Below, in pieces: positions 55,497 through 64,000 of a stretch of DNA of 64,000 nt. The number at the start of each line of letters is the position of its first letter. The first letter of the stretch is position 1. Both the position numbers and the translations under genes were made by a program. Origin of the DNA: Gracilaria gracilis (lineage: Eukaryota; Rhodophyta; Florideophyceae; Gracilariales; Gracilariaceae). The stretch spans positions 992,001-1,056,000 of the forward strand of contig JARGSG010000218.1 of the NCBI GenBank assembly GCA_030374805.1, written 5' to 3'. The notes under the pieces are model-generated. The model was given only the letters and a program-made list of their open reading frames with translations, was not told the origin of the DNA and searched no databases.

Positions 55497-57690
55497 TTAC
55501 CAGCAGCGATGAGTGGAGGCTTCGCCTGACGTTGCTGGTCGTCGAAATCCTGCATGTACGTGGCTTTCGAACGCGTCATCGACTTCCGCACAGTGGGTAC
55601 CAGCTTTGAGAGCCACTTTTACCAGTTCTCGCGGCAATTTCCCACATGAGAAGTTGTCCAGCGTAGCTTGGGGTTCCATCGCCATTGGCGGGGGCGTGCG
55701 CGACAATACCAATGCGAATGGTGATACTCAGGTAGACCGATGAACTTAAGTATTGTATCCAAGTGTGGGGGCATCAGTGTACAAGTACCAAATTTTTGGG
55801 AGATCAGCCACGTAGTAACGTAGCGCAGCTAGCATAGTCCGGTTGAACCCTTCGCCTTGCCCATTACATTGGATATGGGAGGTATTAGGGAACAAGTTGT
55901 TCATATCCAGGATGAGACAGACATCCTGCACGACACGTGATGCAAACTGCGTATCTTTATCGGATAAAAAATGTACTGGAGGTCCATAGACGAAATTCCA
56001 ATACGTCGTGAGCGCATTCGTCACCGTGAAAGCGGTTATCTTTCTGAGAATCATAGTACGAACATGCTTTCAGTAGCGGTGGGTGATCAAAAGTATGAAC
56101 TTGTTTTCCTCCTTGGTTGCGAGGAGAGTTCAGAGAATGTCCATCGCGACAAACTAGAGCGGTGCCCTCGCAGGAAATAACTTCAGCTGCTTGCTGTTCT
56201 TCCGAAGTTTTACTCGGTTCTTGGAGCATTCTGTACGAAAGCGTGCGATAGCAAATCAATCCACGGCCATGGCGGGCCACTTGAATTCCCTTTGCAGTGT
56301 TAAATAAATCTTCCTTTCACCTGAGTGGCCACCAAGTCTGGAGAAATGCAGGATTTGAAGAACCCCCGTCTGCAGGGAGTGCGGTACCACGACTTGTGGG
56401 TTAGCTTCCACCAATCTCACGAGATAGCCTATGTCGTTCACCTCGAAGGGTAGGGTTTTACCACCGTTAAAGACGGGCACGTATCCTTACGCAGAAGGAA
56501 ACCCCGAACTGTTCTCGGATCATTTTCTCTAGGGAAATAGGTACAAATGTCCCCGGTAAGGGTGTTTCAGTGGAGGTCTTGCTTGACGTGAGTAGTCCGT
56601 CAATGACAGCATCAATTTCCCAGCCTTCCGGCCAGTCGTCCTCGGAGTCCAATACCGGGTCACCCGGGTCCATTAAATCCACGATGAAGCAAGGAATCTA
56701 GTCAACCTTGGTGGCGAGAGTTTCCCCACTGGTGGGCAATGGTGACACCGCGTCTGTCTGAGTGTTATGCGCTCCCCTCATTTTATATGACGTCATAATA
56801 ATGGTCAGCTAAGCGTAGCCTCCACCACATCAGGCGGCCAGATGAATCAGAGCAATTCGTCAACCCCCTCAATGAGGAGTGATACGTGTAGAAGGTAAAG
56901 TGAATAATCATGAGATACGGGCGGAGAGGCGAGAGTGCTCGGACGACTCCGAGGCACTCTTTCTACGAAACGGAGTAGCTCCGTATGTGGAAGTTGAGAG
57001 AACGAGAACAATGCCCGATGGCTTTCCGTTCCCTTTGTGGGATGTTTTGAAACAGAGTGGAACAAACTTCGTAGTCGCCCGAGTCCGTGTCCACGGAGTA
57101 CAGTAATCCCAACATAGGTACTGACAGGATTGGTGCTGTCGTGACAACCTCCTTTAAGGAGTTCAAAGCATTCGTCTGCGTGGATGTAAATGGGTACAGT
57201 TTTTGTGCTTCTTCCTTGCGCAGAAGCCCATTCAGAGGATCAGCAATGTCCAAAAAGTTCGGGATTAGCCGTCGATAGACGTTGAAAAGCCCTAAGAAGG
57301 ACCGAAGTTCGGATTGAGTGCGGGGTATCTTCCCCAGAGCGAGGGATTTTACGCGCGCATCCTCGATCATTAAGCTTCAGGAACGGATTATGTGTCCCAA
57401 GTACTTGACAGTGTCTATGAAGAATTCACAATTCCTTAGCTTGAGGGTTACACCAGAATCTCGTAAAATGGTCATAACGTCCCTGACATGGGTGAGATGG
57501 TCGTCTAGGTTAGCTGAGAAGACAATAATGTCATCCAGATAGACCAGACACGTCCGCTACTTAAAGCAGATAAGCAGAATATCAACCGCTTGCTGAATAG
57601 TAGCGGAGACCTTGGTCTAGGCAAAGGTCAGCGTATAACTTGTAGCCATTGAAAGGGATATAAATTCTAAGCTTCTACCGAAATCATCGG
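55497..57690 (-). mobile_element. G3 fossil: gypsy reverse transcriptase, RNase H and integrase
   Basis: On the minus strand, 57400-57690 carries reverse transcriptase text around LVYLDDIIVFSANLDDHL. 56963-57370 carries the end of RT and the start of RNase H (QSELRSFLGLFNVYRRLIPNF). 56256-56480 carries the integrase zinc region (LGGHSGERKIYLTLQREFKW), and 55746-56054 the integrase core (GPPVHFLSDKDTQFASRVVQD). The region is decayed, with at least ten breaks. The matching C-terminal pol piece lies inverted at 57690-58220. Confidence 0.8.
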
Positions 57691-58220
57691 GACATTTCAA
57701 GGTAGTGCGCGCAACCGACCACACCGTAACGGTGAACCAATATGGTGTAGAGAATACGATCTCTATCGACCGAATCACGGTCGCACCTGAAACGGTTGAA
57801 CTTAGAAAGAAACGCGGAGAATCCGCACGTGACCCACAAGCGGTTGCTCTGCAAACTCGGCCCAGGGAGAGAACTAGATACCCATTGACGTTAATGATGA
57901 CGCACAGGGTGACGATCCAGACTAAGTACCACCCGTGGGGACTACAATTGCTCCTTCAGACCAAAATACCTTCCCCTAGTGGCATCGATGCTCATATAAA
58001 CCAACATGGTGACGGAATACCGTCTCAGGTCCCTAACGAATTCCCAGTGGAATGCATTGTAGGTCACTGACGTACCCAAGAAGGTCTGAAGTACACAGTA
58101 CGCTGGTATGGCTGGGGCGCCGACGGTGATACCTCCGAGCTGCCCTCAGCCATACCACACCATTTCAGAGTAAGCTATTGGAACCGCAAGGGAAAAGACA
58201 TGCCAAATAATGGGTAAACC
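57690..58220 (+). mobile_element. G3-type fossil: integrase C-terminus and chromodomain, inverted
   Basis: The frame at 57705-58070 reads like the end of a gypsy integrase (VRATDHTVTVNQYGVENTIS, then a Lys/Arg/Pro-rich linker). A chromodomain-like block follows with LKYTVRWYGWGADGDTSELP and the PHHFRVSYW end. It is on the plus strand while RT and integrase next to it are on the minus strand, so the two pieces meet head to head near 57690. Confidence 0.7.
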
Positions 58221-59240
58221 TTAAAGCTAATACAATCCCCTAAGGAAGTGGGAAAGGCATCGTAATCATGAATTTCAAAGTGGTTTTGAACGCTTACAGG
58301 GAAGGCACTACCAGAAGGAAGCAACCCGCGAGGGGTACGTACATGGAACAGAAAGCGCTAGAACTGTACGCGCCGTTGTACACGCGCCACGCCCCCGCGC
58401 GGCACGTGCGCGAACGCGCAAGCCACAGACGCCGAAATCCGAACAGTGGATACATTAAAAAGTTATACCTTTTAATTGTCGAGGTCTACGTGCGATACCC
58501 GTAACGCGCCGTGCCGAGTTACCGATTCGGTTTATACTATTGTGTGTATGAAACATACAACGGCGTGGTCAAAAATAAAAGTATTTTGACCGTTACCCGC
58601 TCCCGAATCGGCCAATTTCAGCATTTGAAACCGCTTGGTTCTTGAGATACAGACCAAAAGAGTTTTCTTCGTTTTCATTACCATATAGAGGGGTAATTTC
58701 CCGGTCGAATATTTGTGATTTGCCTTGTAGGTGACCTCCAAGGTGAAACACCGAACGTGCGCCCATGAACAGTAAGAGGCCATGCAGAACCATCTCAGTA
58801 CATTGCTGGCCACCACGTGCGAGCGCGTGGCTTAACATCTGACCTCATGGGAAGGCGAAACCACTCGTAGCGCCTCACGGAACCGAAGCGGAGTACCAAT
58901 ATGGTGAATCCATACTACGAGCACCAAAATGGCTCAGAATGGAACTAATTTACCTATAAGGAATTTCTCCTTACCCATCGCGGTACGCTGGTTTAAGGAA
59001 GGGGTGAGCTGTTTTCGCGCTTCCTCTCTCACTGCGCAGTGCACCTCTATGGTAGCTGGAATCTAACATAAAAACGCATAGCTTCTAAATTTACTTGAGG
59101 ACTAACACCAGCAGGGATGCAGGAGTGAAAACAGAATCAACCAGAGGGGTTACTAGCAAAATGAGGCTCCGAGGAGCCTCCGGCTAAGGATCCCCGACCC
59201 GAAGTGGTATTTTAATTGGCTCCAGGCCAAGTCTGGAAGA
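58221..59240. other. No gene recognised
   Basis: Small frames on both strands lack motifs. No repeat pair involving this stretch was seen. Confidence 0.35.
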
Positions 59241-61570
59241 GAGGAGCCTAGCCTCGAGCCTGGCTAGGTGCGCTATCATGACCGAAGGGGGTACTAGTAT
59301 GCACGCTGACGCCTGGCATTATGTTAGGACCCATCGGAGGTGTGGCGGTCGCCTGCGCAACCGATGGAGGTACCGATGACCCGGTGTGGAGAGGATCCTG
59401 CGTACCGGCTAGAAGGCCGGGGTTCAAGCTAGCACCCAATGGTTTGTAGGCGTCGGGCCCATAGCAGACGCTAGGCCTGCCACCTGGTTGGTAGCCATCT
59501 GGTAGAGCTCGATCTGGAACCAGTTCCAGAACTCACCACTTTGAGAGAACGATCGCACGTACTGTGCGTGACGGGGCGGGATGATTTCCAGAAGGGTAAG
59601 CGCTTCGAACACAGAGGCAGGGCCGGCCTGCCGGAAGTTCACCACGCAGGCTTGGTGGTCTAAAAGCATTAAACCTGAAACGGCCTGGGAGTCTACCTGA
59701 GAGGGAACAGCAAAGCCGGCGGTGGCCAATCCACCCTTGTGGTACTGGGGAGAAGAGAAGTTACACCAGTATGGGCAGGCGAGTTGCGGCCCTCCAGAGC
59801 GGAAGTAGGCGCTGAAGTGACCACAGGGGTAGCCGCTGGCGACTCCGCCACGGTTGGGAATGATTTGGGACTTACTGGGGGTCCCTGGTCGGTCGGTGCC
59901 TCGGGGTAGCGTTGCTCCGCGCGGGAAAAAACCTTCCAGGACACCAGATCGAAAACTTCCCACCCTTGCTTGGCTCCCCACGGGAAACTCTCTACTTTGG
60001 TAAGCAACGAATCTAGCAACTAAATGGAGTAGTTCGTACCTGCCGCAATGGTTCCGAGTTCGAACTGTCGGATGTAGCGAATGACCCTCGGGGAATGAAG
60101 AGCATACGACCAGGAGGTTGCACACCGCCGCGGTAAATCTCAGCTTCGCAAGAGCGGCAATTCCAGTCAATACCGTCACGGGCAGCCTGCAGAGCCAGAA
60201 CGGCCACCAACACGGCCCATTCCGCGAGGGCAATCGACCAAATGAGGTAATACCGATCGTAGTTAGGGATGATATGTCTCCCGAAGTAGGCCAATACCGG
60301 TGAAGTTGAGACGCTAAGCGACACCGGAACCTCATAGGCAATCCACCAATTGGGTCGAGCCGTATACTAAGAGTTCCTTTCATTATTTGTTTGAGAGAAG
60401 AACTCCACATTGTGAAACCCATGCATGACGCGGTTGAAGCCAAACCGGGTGCGGATGCGAGCCTCGGTGGCTGCATCCACGCCTCATATACGACGGTTAG
60501 CCCAATGGATGGTATTTTAGGACCTATCGAAGCAAACCAAATATGGGGAAGCCACAAGGTACTGCTGCGGTAGGGAGTCATACTGACAGATCTTCACAAC
60601 CAGACATCGGTAATAGTGGAGCTCCGGTTCATTACGAACGTACGGCAGACCGCTGAGATATGGCGAGGGAATGAAATACCTCATTGTTGTGTGCCGTTGG
60701 CAACTTTTGTAGCACTCAATCTGACCCTGACGAGGTTGAGATTCCTTATCTCGACGGTGGAGCGTCTGCGGAACCGAGCGGAGAAGCTCAGAATCCTAAC
60801 AAAAACCAGCCCAAGTAGGTATCCAGAGTCAGAGGTCGCAAGACGCCGGGAAGAGAGTTGTTCCCAGGGGCCACCGGCCAGTATCGACAGGTAAAACGTC
60901 GCTTGCAAAACAATTCTTGGATCGATCCTGAAGGTACCATGTCGGGAAACGTTCCAATCGACCGTGGTGAACGCTTCGCAAACACAATGGGAAGTCCCAA
61001 AAGGAATCTCGGGCTCCGGACCATACGGGTCCTGGATCACTTTACGAATCACTTGAGGTCGGTGCGAAAAAGACTGAACCGGCTGGCTCCGAAAACCTGT
61101 TTGGAGGTGGGTATGGTACAACGAAGCACCACGCAAATCAGATGTGGTGATGCCGCTCCTACGACCGCGCGAAGGACCGGCGCCTGACATGGTGTGATGA
61201 TTACCGCGAGGGTGTTGTTGAAACTCTCGGCACTCAACCGCAGGGGTGAACCAAATTGGCTTTTTATCCACAATGGGTGACTCGCCAGAGCTGATGCTCA
61301 AAACCGCCACCCGTTCGAGGCTCCATGCTGGTTCAAACATCAAGGTACCAGCATTACCCGCCGGGGGCGCGTCGTTCCTTGGGATTACCTCTTCCGATTG
61401 ACCGATATGGGGAACGGCCAAGGGTCTTGTAGCACTACGGGTGCGATCCCATACGCTGGTACCAGCGCTACCCACATGGCTTAGATAAGAAGCAGGGGTC
61501 ACCGTAAACGGATTTAACCTTGTCGGTCGGGCGAAAAGCCATGGCGGCGCGAGCCATCACAAACAATCCG
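59241..61570 (-). pseudogene. Unidentified minus-strand coding-like region with a membrane segment
   Basis: The piece at 60013-60324 contains a strong hydrophobic helix (LIWSIALAEWAVLVAVLAL) preceded by AYFGRHIIPNYDRYY. Downstream pieces are Pro/Ser/Thr-rich (59693-60019 and 59248-59439), and near 59490-59660 there is a helical piece with FEALTLLEIIPPRHAQYV. Upstream, 60681-61502 has mixed coding character. A few candidate short GT...AG introns would join neighbouring frames, but I cannot tell introns from frameshifts here. The family is not recognised. A membrane protein of an element or of the host are both possible. Confidence 0.35.
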
Positions 61571-62053
61571 ATACGAAGGTAACCAGGAAGGTTAATGGTG
61601 AAACAACCTCGAAGGAGACAGCGGCAGTACCTCGAAGGGACGAAGACGGAACCTCAAAGTAACAGCGAGACCTGCCGCCACCAAGGGGGGGCCAAAATCC
61701 TGCATGGTACAGCCCGCACAGGAGCGAAAAGTGGCGCCGCGTTCCTCACTGGGTGTGCCAACGCAGGAAAGGAGATCGAAGCCCTGAATCCGTAAAGCTG
61801 TACGCCACCGCGTGCTGTTGGTCGAACCTTGCAGGTACACAACTGGCGTGCGTTGCGCCCAAAACGACAAATGGAAAAGAGGAAGCCACTGTTGGTGGTG
61901 GCCCAGATGGTGAATAGGCACGCTCCGCATCGCAGGGCGAGCGCGAAGCACGGCGCGAGATGGCGCGAGGGCTGCGCAGTTGACCAAATTGGTACGAAGA
62001 TGCAACCAACTTTGTGGAGTGATCTAAGAGCCACGAGGGCGTGGCCCAGGGTA
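61571..62053. other. No gene recognised
   Basis: Frames are open on both strands but with no motif and shifting composition. Two overlapping minus-strand frames of about 140 codons look like chance. Confidence 0.3.
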
Positions 62054-62422
62054 CGCCTGTGTTCTCGGAAATAGAATTTCACATTCAAAAATGCTAGTTT
62101 TGGTGACCGACTATCTGGTGACTTTTTCCAATATTTTCCAATATTTGGGTTGGATATGAAGAAATTCGTATTTGGTGTACTAGTTTGACATTCAAAATTT
62201 GCAGTTCTGGAAATTCGCCAGTTTTAGAATTTCAAATATGCTAGTTATGGAACTGGGGAATTTCCAGAACTGCAAATTTTGAAGGTCAAACTAGCACACC
62301 AAATACGTATTTTCTCATATCCAACCCAAATATCGGAAAAATAATTGGAAAAAGTAACCAGATAATCGGTCAACCAAAATAGCATTTTTTAATGTGAAAT
62401 TCCATTTCAGAGAACACAGACG
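62054..62422. repeat. 369-base hairpin (foldback) repeat
   Basis: The arms 62054-62223 and 62251-62422 are inverted copies of each other with modest divergence and a centre of about 27 bases. The outer ends pair CGCCTGTGTTCTC with GAGAACACAGACG, and the inner ends pair CCAGTT with AACTGG. It is AT-rich and without coding function. It is probably a MITE-like foldback element; no target duplication was fixed. Confidence 0.88.
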
Positions 62423-62451
62423 TAGGAAGGGGGTCTGTAGTACAATGACAT

Positions 62452-62526
62452 CTCAATGGGTTGGTGCCGCGTGGGACTACTTGTGCTCCTTGCTGGCTGC
62501 ACTTCCCCCAATTGTTATTCTCTTTG
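62452..62526 (+). repeat. Inverted repeat arm, left (75 bases)
   Basis: It is the inverted copy of 63926-64000 with about 90% identity, starting CTCAATGGGTTGGTGCC. It lies just right of the hairpin repeat. Confidence 0.85.
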
Positions 62527-62946
62527 ACGAATTCTTCGCCAAGCTGTTCGGTTTCTTCTTGCTTCTACCTTTCGGTCACCATCCGACGATGAACCAGTAT
62601 CGGTATCGGTGCTCGAGGAATCGGGGTCAGAGTCGTAGTGGCGACTTTTTCCCTTCTTTCTTTTCCTTTCTGAAACCCTGCGGTTTCTTCTTCGTCGCCC
62701 CTCTTCTGGGTCAGACGAATCGTCCTCAGGTCCACCAGTCTTGGTGTCCTTTCGAAATTTACCACCAATGGGTGGTAAGTATCTGTCTCGAGAGCCCATC
62801 TCCATATGGCACTCTTGACTTTGCCTTAAACCTTGTAGGTACACACTATCGACGGAAATTGGCTTGATTGGTGCGGAAGAACCTACGGGAATCCCTTGGG
62901 GTATGCGAGTAACCATATTCACCCCAGAGGTTTCGGCTTCCCCCAT
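62515..62946 (-). CDS. Unknown Ser/Asp/Arg-rich protein (143 residues)
   Basis: The first half is unremarkable. The second half has a basic block (EEGRRRRNRRVSERKRKKGK), a Ser/Asp/Thr run and another basic tail, like an RNA-binding or nucleocapsid protein. It overlaps the upstream ORF by 28 bases in a different frame, which suggests a shared transcript or a frameshift. Its stop lies inside the left inverted-repeat arm. The family is not recognised. Confidence 0.4.
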   Translation of the reverse strand: MGEAETSGVNMVTRIPQGIPVGSSAPIKPISVDSVYLQGLRQSQECHMEMGSRDRYLPPIGGKFRKDTKTGGPEDDSSDPEEGRRRRNRRVSERKRKKGKSRHYDSDPDSSSTDTDTGSSSDGDRKVEARRNRTAWRRIRQRE

Positions 62947-63377
62947 TCCTGCGAAAACTCAAGGTCTTGAACAACTCCGTGGATATGCTCCCGGGCACCC
63001 GTTAAGAGGTATGTTTCAACCAGTTTAGATATGCAATGAGAGAGCTCGTGCACGGCTCGGTCAACCACCAGACGGCTGACGGCGTCCCTTTCTATAGAAG
63101 TCATAGCTTCATTAACCGTAGCGGTAAAAAGAGGTTTTGCTCGATCTTCCATTTGGAGCCAAAGGTCCTCAACCGTTCTCGGCAAATCCTTAATAGGTCC
63201 AGGAGCCAACGGAGGCTGAGAGCCCTTATCCTTTGAGTTTCCGGCCCGAGACCGCCGAAACATCTTTTCGGAATTATCCAGAATGAGTTTGGCGGCAGAA
63301 GCCGCACCAGAACCCTTGTGGCTAGGTGGCGCGCTAGAGCCACGAGAAATCCTTGTAGGTCTTTCTAAAGTGACCAA
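62919..63377 (-). CDS. Unknown helical protein (152 residues)
   Basis: After a Ser/Ala/Gly-rich N-terminus, residues about 60-140 look helical (TVEDLWLQMEDRAKPLFTAT, then VDRAVHELSHCISKLVETYL). Followed directly by the basic protein at 62515-62946, the pair has a gag-like layout. That reading is inference; no zinc knuckle or capsid motif is visible. Confidence 0.4.
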   Translation of the reverse strand: MVTLERPTRISRGSSAPPSHKGSGAASAAKLILDNSEKMFRRSRAGNSKDKGSQPPLAPGPIKDLPRTVEDLWLQMEDRAKPLFTATVNEAMTSIERDAVSRLVVDRAVHELSHCISKLVETYLLTGAREHIHGVVQDLEFSQEWGKPKPLG

Positions 63378-63925
63378 TAGTGGTATCCAATTGCTTCGCG
63401 AGTATTCCTACGAAATCAAATAGGTGTGTGAACTTCCGGAGTTCTTTCGAAAGTCTTCTGTTCACCAGAAAAGGTACGACAGAAACCAAGTAACTTCTAG
63501 GTCCGGAGACCAAAATGTCGTACAAATACCGATAAGGTGTGGGGTCCGTTTGGTAGAGCGAGCGCGCGAGGGCTCAACCTGAAGGGTAAAAACAAACAAC
63601 CAATATGGTAGTAGGGCACCTGAAGCCCGCACGGGCAAACGACGGTGCAACTAGTCTAGTCCGTGTAGATGTACGGTAGTAGAAGTTGACGCGTGGTAAA
63701 ACCTGAATAGTAATAGAGTAGCAAGTGACCAAGATTGTATAGTTACTGCCCTAATGTTGCCTGACTTTGCAATACCCGGGGGGGACGGCGAGGTGTACCA
63801 CACTATATACAAGGTGCACCGAAGCCGATCTCCCGTGCGGGCATGACGTCGTCGGCTGCGCCCATGAGCTACTGTCATGGGCCAGCAATGCTAAGCTAAA
63901 ATAAATTAGAAATTAGAAACTCTAA
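63378..63925. other. No gene recognised
   Basis: This lies upstream of the small ORF pair and could hold its promoter or leader. Two short minus-strand frames lack motifs. Confidence 0.3.
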
Positions 63926-64000
63926 AATAGATAATACCAATTGGGTGAAGTGCAGCCAGCAAGGTGCACAGCTAGTCCCACGTGGCACCAACCCATTGAG
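63926..64000 (-). repeat. Inverted repeat arm, right (to the window edge)
   Basis: It is the inverted copy of 62452-62526. Homology reaches the last base of the window, so the arm may continue outside. Confidence 0.85.

Noticed and set aside
59424-60581. A 385-codon minus-strand frame taken as a single protein
   Set aside because: Only its last part and a neighbouring frame look coding. Over most of its length another frame carries the better protein signal.
1-64000. CRISPR arrays, rRNA genes, tRNA genes
   Set aside because: No regular spacer-repeat arrays and no conserved rRNA or tRNA words were recognised. A tRNAscan-type search was not possible.

Overview
This is eukaryotic nuclear DNA made almost entirely of mobile elements and decayed genes. 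Spliceosomal introns of 55-60 bases with GT...AG ends and CTAAC-type branch points are visible. Elements present include Ty3/gypsy chromoviruses, a tyrosine-recombinase (DIRS-type) retroelement, PIF/Harbinger-like and CACTA-like DNA transposons, and pseudogenes of an SPAK/OSR1-like kinase and a PNPLA8-like phospholipase. There is no bacterial gene organisation. My best guess is an alga, perhaps a red alga or another intron-poor protist. That placement is inference and weak.

Layout. (1) 1-33950 is one nest of insertions. An outer, unclassified element (U1) carries a decayed minus-strand gene with a PIN/FEN1-like motif (30976-33390, continuing at 6545-8400) and a fragment of a p23-like gene (33532-33950). 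A whole-looking gypsy element, G1 (166-5591), sits in the left-end repeat next to U1, with TATAA target duplications. U1 is split by an old gypsy element, G2 (LTRs 8401-8644 and 30732-30975). G2 is itself split by two Harbinger-like elements, H1 (about 8660-15815) and H2 (about 18035-23760), and by a DIRS-type element, D1 (25757-30011). H1 contains a further GC-rich insertion, and one of its repeats has been hit by an 836-base MITE-like element. (2) 35304-48310 holds decayed host-like genes: an unknown protein, the kinase, the phospholipase and a minus-strand charged protein. (3) 49400-51850 is a decayed CACTA/Plavaka-like transposase. (4) 52000-64000 is decayed coding-like DNA with a third gypsy fossil (G3), whose pol pieces lie head to head, a 369-base hairpin repeat, and an inverted-repeat-bounded pair of small ORFs at the right edge.

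Most interesting system. H1 and H2 each carry a DDE transposase gene and, divergently transcribed from it, a 273-residue partner gene. The partner is not the Myb-like protein known from PIF/Harbinger elements. It looks like an N-terminal helical domain joined to a p23/HSP20-like fold. Both partner copies encode 273 residues after removal of a phase-1 intron at the same place. A third, diverged copy lies in U1, which has no visible DDE transposase, and the U1-side end repeat is homologous to the end of H2. The partner may therefore travel with more than one kind of element.
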